A stretch of 64,000 bases of DNA from Cupriavidus taiwanensis (GCF_900250115.1 NZ_LT984803.1:620001-684000); one strand, 5' to 3'. Counted from the first letter of the stretch, positions 15,640 to 24,145 are shown. Notes: a model not told the origin generated them from the letters alone. Program-made: numbers and translations.

Positions 15640-16239
15640 ATGCACGCCGCGCTGGCTGGCTTTTCCCTCGGTCTCTCCCTGATTCTTGCCATCGGTTCCC
15701 AGAATGCTTTCGTGCTGCGGCAAGGCCTGCGGCGGGAGCATGTGTTCTGGGTCTGCCTGGTGTGCGCGCTGTCGGACGCGCTGCTGATCCTGCTGGGCGT
15801 GTCCGGCTTCGCCGTGATGATCCGCACGCTGCCGTGGCTGGGCGCGGCGATGCGCTATGGCGGCGCGGCCTTCCTGGTCTGGTATGGCGCGCGCAGCTTC
15901 ATCGTGGCGTGGCGCTCGAACGCGGTGCTGGACCCGAGCGATGCCGCATCGCGGCCGCTGGCGCAGACGCTGGCCGTATGCCTGGCCTTCACCTGGCTGA
16001 ATCCGCATGTGTACCTCGACACGGTGATGCTGATCGGTTCGGTGTCGACCCAGTTCGCGGGCAACACGCGTGAATTCGCCGCGGGTGCCATGACCGCGTC
16101 GTTCCTGTTCTTTTTTGCGCTGGGCTATGGCGCGGCGCTGCTGCGGCCGGTGTTTGCGCGGCCGCGGGCGTGGCAGGTGCTGGAGGTGGTGATCGGCATC
16201 ACCATGTGGGTGATTGCCGCGCGTTTGCTGATGGGTTGA
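15640..16239 (+). CDS. LysE/ArgO family amino-acid exporter, 199 aa
   Basis: Six-helix inner-membrane exporter. GFSLGLSLILAIGSQNAFVLRQGLRREHVFWVCLVCALSDALLILLGVSGF is the conserved LysE/ArgO N-terminus, and the LAVCLAFTWLNPHVYLDTVMLIGSV segment is the family signature. Probable substrates are arginine or lysine, by family. Expression control is not visible; no LysG/ArgP-type regulator is adjacent. It lies 49 bases after modE and 15 before the CYTH gene, so the three could share a transcript. Confidence 0.9.
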   Translation: MHAALAGFSLGLSLILAIGSQNAFVLRQGLRREHVFWVCLVCALSDALLILLGVSGFAVMIRTLPWLGAAMRYGGAAFLVWYGARSFIVAWRSNAVLDPSDAASRPLAQTLAVCLAFTWLNPHVYLDTVMLIGSVSTQFAGNTREFAAGAMTASFLFFFALGYGAALLRPVFARPRAWQVLEVVIGITMWVIAARLLMG

Positions 16240-16254
16240 ACCGAAGGAGCACGG

Positions 16255-16794
16255 ATGCCGAGGAACGTCGAGATCAAGGCCCGCATCGACAGCGTCGAGG
16301 CGCTGTTGCCGCGCGCCGCCGCGCTGGCCGACCACGGCCCGGAGTACATCCGCCAGGACGATACCTTCTTCCGCTGCGCCAACGGGCGGCTCAAGCTGCG
16401 CGAGTTCGCGCCGGACCACGGCGAACTGATCTTCTATGCGCGCGCCGACCAGGCCGGCCCGAAAGAGAGCTTCTACATCCTGTCGCCGACGCCGTCGCCC
16501 GGCACCCTGCGCGCCGCGCTGGCCGCCGCGCACGGCGAGGGCGGGCGGGTGCGCAAGCTGCGCACGCTGTACCTGGCCGGACGCACGCGCGTGCACCTGG
16601 ACCGGGTCGAGGCGCTCGGCGATTTCCTCGAGCTGGAAGTGGTGCTGGCCGACGCGGAAAGCGTGGCGGACGGGGTCGCCGAGGCCCACGCCTTGCTGGC
16701 CCGCCTGGGCGTTCCCGCGTCGGCCCTGATCGAAGGCGCGTATGTCGACCTGCTGCGCGCGGCTCAGGCCACGCGCGCCGGCACCGGCGCGTAG
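16255..16794 (+). CDS. CYTH-domain protein (class IV cyclase/thiamine triphosphatase fold), 179 aa
   Basis: The N-terminal MPRNVEIKARI is the ExExK-type strand of the CYTH (triphosphate tunnel) fold; here it reads VEIKAR, with one glutamate shifted. Further CYTH-like strands are RQDDTFFRCANGRLKLREF, GELIFYARADQAGPKESFY, RVRKLRTLYLAGRTRVHLDRVEALGDFLELEVVL. Such proteins hydrolyse or cyclise triphosphorylated substrates. It follows argO-like by 15 bases with GAAGGAG as its ribosome site. The last 31 bases overlap the convergent modC gene. Confidence 0.82.
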   Translation: MPRNVEIKARIDSVEALLPRAAALADHGPEYIRQDDTFFRCANGRLKLREFAPDHGELIFYARADQAGPKESFYILSPTPSPGTLRAALAAAHGEGGRVRKLRTLYLAGRTRVHLDRVEALGDFLELEVVLADAESVADGVAEAHALLARLGVPASALIEGAYVDLLRAAQATRAGTGA

Positions 16795-17486
16795 ACCGGC
16801 GGGTGGTGGCGGCTGGTGCCGCTGCCGAAGATGCGGCCTTCGCGGATTTCCAGCACGTGGTCGCCCAGCGCCTCGACATCGGCGGGATCGTGCGAGATCA
16901 CCAGCATCGGCACGTCGAGGCTGGCCTGCAGGGTGCGCAGCTCCGCCCGCATGCGCGCGCGCAGCGCGGGGTCCAGCGCCGAAAACGGTTCATCGAGCAG
17001 GACGATGTCGGGCTGCGCCACCAGCGCGCGCGCCAGTGCCACGCGCTGCTTCTGGCCGCCGGAGATCTCGGCCGGATAGTTGCCGGTGATGTCGGCCAGG
17101 CCGAAGGCATCGATCCAGCGTTGCGCCTGCGCGGGCACCGCGCCGCGGCGCGGATTGCGCCAGCCGCGCGCAAGGCCGAAGGCGATGTTCTGGCCCACGG
17201 TCAGGTGCGGGAACAGCGCATATTCCTGGAACAGGTAGGCCACGCGGCGCTGCTGGGGACGCACGTCGATGCCGGCGTCGGCGTCGAACAGGGTGCGCCC
17301 GTTCAGCACGATGCGGCCGCTGTCCGGCGCCAGCAGCCCGGCGATGGCGCGCAGCGTCAGGCTCTTGCCGGCGCCCGAGGGGCCGAACAGCGCAATGCGC
17401 CGGCTGGCCGAGTCGAAGTCGATATCCAGCGCGAAGTGGCGGTCGGCCGAGACCATCTGCTTGCGGATGCTGACGTGCATGCTCAT
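16764..17486 (-). CDS. modC: Molybdate ABC transporter ATP-binding protein, short form, 240 aa
   Basis: ABC ATPase energising molybdate import with ModB and ModA. Walker A is GPSGAGKSL, the signature SGGQKQRVALARAL, Walker B DIVLLDEPFSALD, and the switch His is in VISHDPADVE. The usual ModC is about 350 residues with a C-terminal MOBE/Mop domain; this protein stops soon after the ATPase core (HHPPVYAPVPARVA), so it lacks the domain that senses molybdate. ATGs at 17486 and 17480 are equally possible; neither has a good ribosome site. It follows modB with a 22-base gap. Confidence 0.92.
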   Translation of the reverse strand: MSMHVSIRKQMVSADRHFALDIDFDSASRRIALFGPSGAGKSLTLRAIAGLLAPDSGRIVLNGRTLFDADAGIDVRPQQRRVAYLFQEYALFPHLTVGQNIAFGLARGWRNPRRGAVPAQAQRWIDAFGLADITGNYPAEISGGQKQRVALARALVAQPDIVLLDEPFSALDPALRARMRAELRTLQASLDVPMLVISHDPADVEALGDHVLEIREGRIFGSGTSRHHPPVYAPVPARVA

Positions 17487-17508
17487 GGCGATAGACGGGG
17501 CCCGGGCG

Positions 17509-18219
17509 TTAGCGGACGCGCGGGCGCAAGCGCCGGCGTTCGTAGAGTTCGGCGGGATTGCGCGCGGCCGCCGGCACCAGGCGTGCGGCAATCACCAGCA
17601 GCAGCACGCAGGTGACGGAAGTCACCAGCACCAGCAGGTTGGCGGTGTTGTCGTCGCCGGCCTGGACTGCCTCGTAGATGGCCACCGACAGCGTCTGCGT
17701 GCGTCCGGGCAGGTTACCGGCGATCATCAGCGTGGCGCCGAATTCGCCCAGCGCGCGCGCAAACGCCAGCAGCACGCCGGCGATGATGCCGCGCGCCGCC
17801 AGCGGCAGCGTGACACGGAAAAAGATGCCGGCCTCGGGCACGCCCAGCACGCGCGCGGCATTTTCGAGCTGGTGGTCGACGCCTTCAAAGGCGGCGCGCG
17901 CGGACTTCAGCACCAGCGGGAAGGCGACGATGGTCGAGGCCAGCACTGCGCCCTGCCAGGTGAAGACCAGCTCGATGCCCAGGCGCGCCAGCCACTCGCC
18001 GAACACGCCGCGGCGTCCCACCAGCACCAGCAGGTAATAGCCCAGCACCGTGGGCGGTAGCACCAGCGGCAGCGTCAGCACCGCATCGACCACGTCGCGC
18101 AGCGGCGAGCGCCAGCGCGCCAGCGCCCAGGCCGCGCCGACGCCGAGCACGGCGTTCAGCGCGGTGGCCCAGCCAGCGACCTTCAGCGACAGCAGCAGCG
18201 GTACCCAGACGGCATCCAT
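17509..18219 (-). CDS. modB: Molybdate ABC transporter permease, 236 aa
   Basis: Inner-membrane permease with five or six helices. The EAA-type cytoplasmic loop is ENAARVLGVPEAGIFFRVTLPLAARGIIAGVLLAFARALGEFGATLMIAGNLPGRTQTL, which is essentially a ModB fingerprint. The start at 18219 (MDAVWVPLLLSLKVA) immediately follows the modA stop with an 18-base gap. The C-terminus ends in a short basic tail (YERRRLRPRVR). Middle gene of modABC. Confidence 0.95.
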   Translation of the reverse strand: MDAVWVPLLLSLKVAGWATALNAVLGVGAAWALARWRSPLRDVVDAVLTLPLVLPPTVLGYYLLVLVGRRGVFGEWLARLGIELVFTWQGAVLASTIVAFPLVLKSARAAFEGVDHQLENAARVLGVPEAGIFFRVTLPLAARGIIAGVLLAFARALGEFGATLMIAGNLPGRTQTLSVAIYEAVQAGDDNTANLLVLVTSVTCVLLLVIAARLVPAAARNPAELYERRRLRPRVR

Positions 18220-18237
18220 GGCGTGCGCGGCGCGGCC

Positions 18238-19014
18238 TCAGGGCTTGTGGAAGCCGAAGCGCGACAGGATCGCCTGGCCTTCCGGCGAGGCGACATGGTC
18301 GAGGAACTGCGCCGCTGCCTGCGGCTGGCGCGCCTGGCTGGTGATGGCGATGGGGTAGGTCACCGGCGTGCGGCTGGGCACGCGCAGCGCCACTTTGACC
18401 TTGTCCGGCATCACGGTGGCGTCGGTGGCAAAGACGAAGCCGGCCTCGACCTCGCCGCGCGCGACGTAGTCCAGGCTCTGGCGCACGTTCTGCGCCGGCA
18501 CGCCCTTGGCGGCGACCGCGTCCCACAGCCCGGCGGCTTCCAGCGCGCCGCGGGTGTAGCGGCCCACCGGCACCGAGGCCGGGTTGCCGTAGGCGATGCG
18601 CCGGACTTCCGGGCGCGTCAGGTCCTGCAGCGAGGCGATCGGCAGCTTGCTGTCGGCCGGCACGATAAGCACCACCTGGTTGGCGGCGAAGTTGCGGCGC
18701 GAGGCCGGCGCGATCACCTTTTCGGCCTCGGCCTTGTTCATTGCCTCCTGGTCGGCCGAGGCGAACACATCGGCTGGCGCACCCTTGATGATCTGCTGCA
18801 TCAGCACGTCGGAGGCGCCAAAGTTCAGTACCACGTGCGTGCCGGGGTGGGCGCGCTGGTAGGACTCGGCCAGCGCCTTGAAGGCGTTGGTCAGGCTGGC
18901 TGCGGCGGACACCACCAGGTCGGCGGCGAAGGCGGGCGCCGCGGCTAGCGCCAGCATCGCGGCGGCGGCCAGCAGCAACCCGCGGCGGCGGGCAGGGAAG
19001 GCGGGCATCGGCAT
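18238..19014 (-). CDS. modA: Molybdate-binding periplasmic protein, 258 aa
   Basis: Secreted binding protein for molybdate or tungstate. The signal peptide (residues 1-30) has RRR, a hydrophobic core LLLAAAAMLALAAA and an AFA-A cleavage site. The mature protein begins DLVVSAAASLTNAFKALAESY, the classic ModA start. Ligand-pocket regions such as FGASDVLMQQI, AYGNPASVPVGRY and VFATDATVMP follow the family. First gene of modABC; a ModE operator lies 66 bases before the start codon. Confidence 0.95.
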   Translation of the reverse strand: MPMPAFPARRRGLLLAAAAMLALAAAPAFAADLVVSAAASLTNAFKALAESYQRAHPGTHVVLNFGASDVLMQQIIKGAPADVFASADQEAMNKAEAEKVIAPASRRNFAANQVVLIVPADSKLPIASLQDLTRPEVRRIAYGNPASVPVGRYTRGALEAAGLWDAVAAKGVPAQNVRQSLDYVARGEVEAGFVFATDATVMPDKVKVALRVPSRTPVTYPIAITSQARQPQAAAQFLDHVASPEGQAILSRFGFHKP

Positions 19015-19079
19015 CCTCGGGAAGCGGCCGCCGGCATGCAGGGCACGCGCGGCAAGGCCGGAGCGGGTGGACTGTCAGG

Positions 19080-19104
19080 CGCAATATACGTCTGTATATA
19101 GCGA
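19080..19104 (-). promoter_or_regulatory. ModE operator upstream of modABC
   Basis: Read on the minus strand the site is TCGCTATATA, six bases, then TATATTGCG, matching the enterobacterial ModE operator form (CGNTATATA-N6-TATATAACG) almost base for base. The plus-strand core is the perfect inverted repeat ATATAC GTCT GTATAT at 19084-19099. It lies between modA and the DUF1059 gene, about 66-90 bases before modA, so molybdate-loaded ModE would block modABC transcription. Confidence 0.8.
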
Positions 19105-19196
19105 GGCGTCAATGATGCGCCAGGACGCGCGTCAGGGGTATTCCAACCGGCATAAGTGCTGTATCAGGGGCCGCGAATGTGCCCCGGGGCGGGAAC

Positions 19197-19221
19197 GGCT
19201 GGCGCCTGCGCGGCGCCAGCC
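19197..19221 (-). terminator. Stem-loop after the DUF1059 gene
   Basis: Perfect ten-base arms GGCTGGCGCC and GGCGCCAGCC with a five-base loop, nine bases past the stop of the DUF1059 gene. There is no U-tract, so this may be a weak terminator or an mRNA 3'-end structure. Confidence 0.35.
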
Positions 19222-19230
19222 CTGCCGGCT

Positions 19231-19425
19231 TCAGGCCGGCGGCGTGCCTTCCTTGAACATCGATTTCAACTGGCTGCGCAGCTCAGGCGTGTCCTGATGC
19301 TGATGCACCGCCACCGCGTGCTGGACCGCGGCCTCGAGCAGTTCGTCTTCGCTGTCGGCGCTCAATGCGACGGTGCAGTGGGTGTCGCTCGGGAACTCGC
19401 GGCAATCGATAAACTTGCGTGCCAT
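19231..19425 (-). CDS. DUF1059 family small protein, 64 aa
   Basis: Small cytoplasmic protein beginning MARKFIDCREFPSDTHCTVALSAD and continuing with an amphipathic helix (EDELLEAAVQHAVAVHQH). CREFPS...CTV and the helix are the DUF1059 pattern; function is unknown. AGGAGG stands six bases before the ATG at 19425, an excellent ribosome site. The same frame is open far upstream through the neighbouring gene and that part is not coding. Confidence 0.85.
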   Translation of the reverse strand: MARKFIDCREFPSDTHCTVALSADSEDELLEAAVQHAVAVHQHQDTPELRSQLKSMFKEGTPPA

Positions 19426-19496
19426 GATGCCTCCTGACCCCGGCCCGCAGCATGGGCTGGAGCCGGTGCTTCCAGTATAGGCAGGCCGGCCGGCCG

Positions 19497-20438
19497 CTAC
19501 AGCACCGGCGTCAGCACCTTGCCGCCGGCCAGGAACGCGTCCAGGTTCTGCAGCGTCAGCGCGGTCATGGCGGCGCGCGTTTCGTGCGTGCCGCTGGCCA
19601 CGTGCGGCGCCAGCACGACATGGTCCATCGCCATCAGCGCCGGCGGCACGTTGGGCTCGTCCTGGAACACATCGAGGCCCGCGCCGCCCAGCCTGCCTTG
19701 CGCCAGCGCCTCGACCAGCGCCGCCTCGTCGACCACGCTGCCGCGCGAGACGTTGACCAGGATGCCGCGCGGGCCGAGCGCATCGAGGACCTCGCGCGAG
19801 ACCAGCCCCGCGGTCGAGGGCCCGCCGACGGTGGCCACCACCAGGAAGTCCGCCCACGTTGCCAGCGCCTTCAGGTCTGCTTCGAAGCGCCACGGCGCGC
19901 CCTCGCGCTGGCGGCGGTTGTGGTAGGCGATCTCCATGTCGAAGCCCTGCGCGCGCCGCGCCACGATCTCGCCGATGCGACCCAGCCCGACGATGCCGAG
20001 CTTCTTGCCGCAGACGCGCGTGGTCAGCGGGAAGCCGCCCTGCGGCCAGCGCCCGGCGCGCACGAAGCGGTCGCCATGGGCGATGCCGCGTGCCGCGTCC
20101 AGCAGCAGCCCGAAGGCGAGGTCGGCGACGCAGTCGTTGAGCACGTCGGGGGTGTTGCTGACCTGGATGCCGCGCGCGCGGGCCGCGTCCAGCGCGATCG
20201 CGTCGTAGCCCACGCCGAAGCTGACGATCGCTTCCAGGCGCGGCAGCGCATCGATCAGCGCGGCACTGCAGCCGTGGCGCGCCGAGGTCACCACCACGCG
20301 CACCTGCTGCCCCTCGCCGCGCGCCCAGGCCAGCGCATCGGCCTGCTGCCACAGCGCCGCGGCGCCGTACTGTTGTTGCAGGGTGGCATTGGTCTGCGGC
20401 GCGAGCGGGCCGACCTGGAGGATCTGGGGAGCGGGCAT
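19497..20438 (-). CDS. D-isomer-specific 2-hydroxyacid dehydrogenase, 313 aa
   Basis: NAD(P)-dependent reductase of 2-oxoacids (glyoxylate/hydroxypyruvate type). Rossmann motif GLGRIGEIVARRAQGFDMEIAYHNRR; substrate strand IVSFGVGYDAI; catalytic Arg in VNVSRGSVVDEAAL; Glu in GAGLDVFQDEPNVP; catalytic His in LAPHVASGTHETR. The N-terminus MPAPQILQVGPLAPQ fits the family start. The Asn-Arg-Arg after the second beta strand (YHNRR) suggests NADP(H) preference. It stands alone; the DUF1059 gene lies 71 bases after it on the same strand. Confidence 0.92.
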   Translation of the reverse strand: MPAPQILQVGPLAPQTNATLQQQYGAAALWQQADALAWARGEGQQVRVVVTSARHGCSAALIDALPRLEAIVSFGVGYDAIALDAARARGIQVSNTPDVLNDCVADLAFGLLLDAARGIAHGDRFVRAGRWPQGGFPLTTRVCGKKLGIVGLGRIGEIVARRAQGFDMEIAYHNRRQREGAPWRFEADLKALATWADFLVVATVGGPSTAGLVSREVLDALGPRGILVNVSRGSVVDEAALVEALAQGRLGGAGLDVFQDEPNVPPALMAMDHVVLAPHVASGTHETRAAMTALTLQNLDAFLAGGKVLTPVL

Positions 20439-20624
20439 GGGAATGAGGGGTCGAGGCGTGAGCGGCAATGTTAGCGCAAGGGCTGGCGCCGCGCCGGCAC
20501 GCGGCCCGGCGCGTGCGCGCAAGCTGTGCGATGTTCGGGCAGCGGTCACGCACCACCGGCGCGGGCCGCGGGTTATGCTGCCATCCTCGCGGCCTGGCGC
20601 CGCGCCCCGCTGCTTCTACGCGCC

Positions 20625-21131
20625 ATGACTACCATCTACCTCGCCGGCTTTGACGTGTTTCGCAAGGACGCGCGCGCCTGGGGCGAGCACCTCAAGGCGC
20701 TGTGCGCGGCGCATGGCTTCACCGGCCTGTATCCGCTCGACCAGTCCGCGCCCGCAGGCCGCTCCGGACCCGATACCGCGCGCTGGATCTATGACGCAAA
20801 CCTCGCGCTGCTGCGCCGTGCCGACCTGGTGATGGCCAACCTGGATGACTTCCGCGGCCCCGGCGAAGCGGATTCCGGCACGGCGTTCGAAGTCGGCTTT
20901 GCGGTAGCGCTGGGCAAGCCGGTGTGGGCCTACAGCGCCGATGCCGGCACGCTGCGCGAGCGCGTCACGGCAGCCACCGATGCCGACGGCACGCCGCTGG
21001 ATGCGCGCGGCTTCACCGTCGAGGACTTCGGGCTGGGCAAGAACCTGATGCTGGCGTGCTCGGTGCGGATGGTGCAGGGCGGGGCTGCCGAATGCCTGGC
21101 GGCAATGGCCGCCGCCCGGCGCGACGCCTAG
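20625..21131 (+). CDS. Nucleoside 2-deoxyribosyltransferase-like protein, 168 aa
   Basis: MTTIYLAGFDVFRKDARAWGEHLKALCAAHGFTGLYPLD resembles the N-terminal strand and glycine turn of the nucleoside 2-deoxyribosyltransferase family. The central part DTARWIYDANLALLRRADLVMANLDDFRGPGEADSGTAFEVGFAVALGKPVWAYS has the DSGTAFEVGFA motif with the catalytic Glu. Such enzymes move deoxyribose between bases or hydrolyse modified nucleotides. The gene converges on pqiC with a four-base overlap. The promoter was not recognised. Confidence 0.85.
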   Translation: MTTIYLAGFDVFRKDARAWGEHLKALCAAHGFTGLYPLDQSAPAGRSGPDTARWIYDANLALLRRADLVMANLDDFRGPGEADSGTAFEVGFAVALGKPVWAYSADAGTLRERVTAATDADGTPLDARGFTVEDFGLGKNLMLACSVRMVQGGAAECLAAMAAARRDA

Positions 21132-21748
21132 CGCCGCAGCGACTGCACGCCGGCCGCGATATCGTTGGCGGTACTGGCGACGATCTCGCGATACGCCGCC
21201 ACCACGCCGTCGATCGCGCCGGGCGCCGGCAGCTCGGCCTGGGTCCTGCCGCTGACAACCTTGCCGTCGGGCAGCCGCCGCACGGTCCAGTTGATGGTGG
21301 CGCCGGCACGCTGGCCCACGTCGGCGTCCAGGCGCAGCACTTCGGTGGTGATGCGGTACAGCGGCTGCACGTCGGACAGCCCCTGCTGGTAGGTGTCGAC
21401 CGCCCCCAGCGTGGCCTGCAGGCGCTGCGACAGCGCATCGCGCAGCTCGTCCGGCAGCGGCGAGGACCAGCGCGACAGGTCCAGCAGGCGCACCCCGGCA
21501 TCGCCGCCGCTACCGTCCTGGCCATCGCGCACCACCAGCTGCGGACGGTTGAGGCGCTCGGGCACGCGCACCGGCGCGACTTCTAGCCACAGCGGGTCGG
21601 CTGACGGCGCCGCTGCCGGCGCCGGCGCGGCAACCGCCGTCGGCCCCTGCGCCAGCGTGTAGTAGCGCGGCTCGGGCGAGGCGCAGCCTGCCAGCACCGC
21701 CGCGGCGGCACCGGCGCAGAGCAGGGTGAGCGGAAGGCGCTTCATCAT
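21128..21748 (-). CDS. pqiC: PqiC-like outer-membrane lipoprotein, 206 aa
   Basis: Lipoprotein signal LTLLCAGAAAAVLAGC with lipobox LAGC at about residues 19-22. The mature region starts PEPRYYTLAQGP, typical of the ABC-transport auxiliary (DUF330/PqiC) lipoproteins that link MCE tunnels to the outer membrane. SRWSSPLPDELRDALSQRL is the other family block. Start and the pqiB stop overlap (TGA/ATG at 21745-21748), so expression is coupled. Last gene of the operon. Confidence 0.88.
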   Translation of the reverse strand: MMKRLPLTLLCAGAAAAVLAGCASPEPRYYTLAQGPTAVAAPAPAAAPSADPLWLEVAPVRVPERLNRPQLVVRDGQDGSGGDAGVRLLDLSRWSSPLPDELRDALSQRLQATLGAVDTYQQGLSDVQPLYRITTEVLRLDADVGQRAGATINWTVRRLPDGKVVSGRTQAELPAPGAIDGVVAAYREIVASTANDIAAGVQSLRR

Positions 21749-23424
21749 TCTTTCTCCGGCTTGCCGCGCAACAGCGCTTCAGGGTGGCGTTCAAGGTAGT
21801 CGGTCAGCGTGCGCAGCGACGTGGCGGTGCGCTTCAGTTCCTGCAGCATGCGGCGCTTGTCCTGTTGCAGCGGCGCATCCGACGCCAGCGTGCCGTTGGC
21901 CGCGGTCAGGGTCTTGCGCGCGTCCTGCAGCGCGGCCAGCACCTGCGGCGCGACATCGCCGTTGAGCTGCTGCACCAGCTTGTCGGCGGTGGCCAGGGTC
22001 TTGTTCAGGCTGGCCACGGTGGTGCGCAGGTCCTGGCCGATCTGGTCGAACGGCACCTTGTCGATGCGGTTGACGATGTCGCCCACCTGCGCCTGCAACT
22101 GGTCGAACGCGCCCGGCGTGGTGGCGAACTCAGGAATCGGCGCGTCCAGGTCGACCTTGGCCGGCGCCGCCTTGGGGAAGAAGTCGAGCGCCACGTAGAG
22201 CTGGCCGGTGAGCAGGTTGCCGGTACGCAGCTGCGCGCGCATGCCACGCTGCAGCAGGCCCTGGATGATCTTGCGCGCGCGTTCGCGGTCCTCGATGTCG
22301 CGCTCGCGGAAGCCCATGCGCGACGGATACAGCTCGACCACCACCGGCATGCGGAAGGCGCGCTTCTCGCGCTGGAACTCGATGCCGATCGAACGCACCT
22401 GGCCCACCACTACGCCGCGGAAGTCCACCGGCGCGCCCGGCGACAGGCCACGCACGGACTGGTCGAAATTGAGCACCGCCAGCGTCGGCGCCAGCTCTTC
22501 GGGCTCCTTCATCGCCTCGGTCTGGTCGGCGGCGAGCAGGAACTGGGTGTTCTCGGCCGCGGCGTCGGTGGCGGTGGTGTGGTCGGGCGCCTGGAACGCG
22601 ACGCCGCCCAGCAGCACCGTCACCAGTGATTGCGTCGACAGCTTGAGCCCGCCGGCATCGAGCTTCAGGTCGACCCCGCTGGCATGCCAGAAGCGCGTGT
22701 CGGCGGTGACCAGCTTGTCATAGGGCTTGTTGACGAACACCCGCAGCGTGATGTCGCGCCCGTTGGGGTCGAGCTGGTAGGCCACTACCTGGCCGACCAG
22801 CACGCGCCGGTAGTAGACCGGCGAGCCGATATCGAGCGAGCCCAGCTCGGACGCGCGCAGCACGAACTGCTTGCCGGACGCGTCGGTGGTGACCACCGGC
22901 GGCACTTCCAGGCCCTTGAAGTCGCGCGCGGATTCGTTCGACTTGCCCGCGTCGACGCCGATATAGGCGCCGGACAGCAGCGTCTCCAGCCCCGACACGC
23001 CGCTCGCGGCGAAGCGCGGGCGCACCACCCAGAAGCGGGTGTCGGCCACGGCGAAGTTCTCGGCGTCCTTGGTCAGGTCGATCGACGCCACCACGTGCGA
23101 GCGGTCGCGCGCCAGGCGCACCGACTTGACCAGGCCGATGTCGACGTCCTTGTAGCGCACCGCGGTCTTGCCGGGGATGAGGCCTTCGGCGGTGCGGAAG
23201 GTGACGTTGATCTCGGGCCCGCGCGACGCCAGCGTGTGCAGCAGCAGCGAGATCCCGACCACCGCGGCGACGATCGGGATCAGCCATACCAGCGAGGGCA
23301 GCCAGCGCGCGCGGCGGCGGCGTTCGGGCCGCGGCAGGCCGGACGGGGGCGGGGCTGGCGGGGACTGTGGGGACGGCGGCATGGCGCCCGCCGGCGCCGG
23401 GGCTTGGTGGTCAGTGTCGGGCAT
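21745..23424 (-). CDS. pqiB: PqiB-like MCE-domain tunnel protein, 559 aa
   Basis: Inner-membrane anchored protein with a Pro/Ala-rich cytoplasmic tail (1-35), one transmembrane helix (about 44-65, LVWLIPIVAAVVGISLLL) and three MCE/MlaD repeats. The first is NVTFRTAEGLIPGKTAVRYKDVDIGLV, the second LGSLDIGSPVYYRRVLVGQV, the third LSPGAPVDFRGVVVGQVRSIG. Three repeats plus a long C-terminal coiled-coil part and total length match PqiB, which carries lipids across the periplasm. It overlaps pqiA by 14 bases. Confidence 0.92.
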   Translation of the reverse strand: MPDTDHQAPAPAGAMPPSPQSPPAPPPSGLPRPERRRRARWLPSLVWLIPIVAAVVGISLLLHTLASRGPEINVTFRTAEGLIPGKTAVRYKDVDIGLVKSVRLARDRSHVVASIDLTKDAENFAVADTRFWVVRPRFAASGVSGLETLLSGAYIGVDAGKSNESARDFKGLEVPPVVTTDASGKQFVLRASELGSLDIGSPVYYRRVLVGQVVAYQLDPNGRDITLRVFVNKPYDKLVTADTRFWHASGVDLKLDAGGLKLSTQSLVTVLLGGVAFQAPDHTTATDAAAENTQFLLAADQTEAMKEPEELAPTLAVLNFDQSVRGLSPGAPVDFRGVVVGQVRSIGIEFQREKRAFRMPVVVELYPSRMGFRERDIEDRERARKIIQGLLQRGMRAQLRTGNLLTGQLYVALDFFPKAAPAKVDLDAPIPEFATTPGAFDQLQAQVGDIVNRIDKVPFDQIGQDLRTTVASLNKTLATADKLVQQLNGDVAPQVLAALQDARKTLTAANGTLASDAPLQQDKRRMLQELKRTATSLRTLTDYLERHPEALLRGKPEKE

Positions 23425-24145
23425 TGTCAGGTTCCAGCGAATCCCACAGCAGGCGCGGATCGAAGCTGAGCGAGGCCAGCATGGTCAGCACCACGACCGC
23501 GCCGAAGGCGAGCGCGCCGCCGCCGGGGATGATGGTGGCCAGCGCCCCCGCCCGCACCAGCGAGGCCAGCAGCGCCACCACGAAAATATCGAGCATCGAC
23601 CAGCGGCCGATCACCTCCACCAGGCCGTACAGCCGGGTCTGCTGCCGGATCCGCCAGCTCGAGCGGAAATGCACCGACAGCAGCAGGAAGGTCAGGATCA
23701 CCATCTTCAGCAGCGGCACCACAATGCTGGCGATCAGCACCAGCACGGCCAGCATGTGCGAACCGGACAGCCACAGGTAGATTACGCCCGACAGGATGGT
23801 GTCCTGCTGCGTGCCGAGGATGGACTGCGTCACCATCACCGGCAGCATGTTGGCAGGAATATAGAGGATGTAGGCGGCCAGCAGGAAGGCCCAGGTGCGC
23901 GCCAGGCTGTCGGGCTTGCGATGGTGCAGGGTGGCGCCGCAGCGCGGGCAGGGCGAGCCTTCCAGCGTGCGCGGGCTGACCAGGTCGCACGCGTGGCAAG
24001 ACACCAGGCCCAGCCGGCCGGCGGTGGGCACCTGCGGCAGCGGGGTGTTCTCGTCGTCGTCGGTCAGTTCCGCCACCACCTCGCGCGCGAGCTGGCGCGG
24101 ACGGGCCAGGCGGCCGGCGGGCGGCGGTCGCTGCGGTTGCGTCAT
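23411..24145 (-). CDS. pqiA: PqiA-like inner-membrane protein (second copy), 244 aa
   Basis: One PqiA module: a zinc-ribbon pair CHACDLVS and CPRCGATLHHRK, then four hydrophobic segments (AFLLAAYILYIPANMLPVMV, AVLVLIASIVVPLLKMVILTFL and others) ending with the conserved FDPRLLWDSLE. Canonical PqiA has two such modules in one chain; here they are two separate genes. It partners with PqiB and PqiC in envelope lipid transport. ATGA overlap with the preceding pqiA-like gene. Confidence 0.9.
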   Translation of the reverse strand: MTQPQRPPPAGRLARPRQLAREVVAELTDDDENTPLPQVPTAGRLGLVSCHACDLVSPRTLEGSPCPRCGATLHHRKPDSLARTWAFLLAAYILYIPANMLPVMVTQSILGTQQDTILSGVIYLWLSGSHMLAVLVLIASIVVPLLKMVILTFLLLSVHFRSSWRIRQQTRLYGLVEVIGRWSMLDIFVVALLASLVRAGALATIIPGGGALAFGAVVVLTMLASLSFDPRLLWDSLEPDNARH

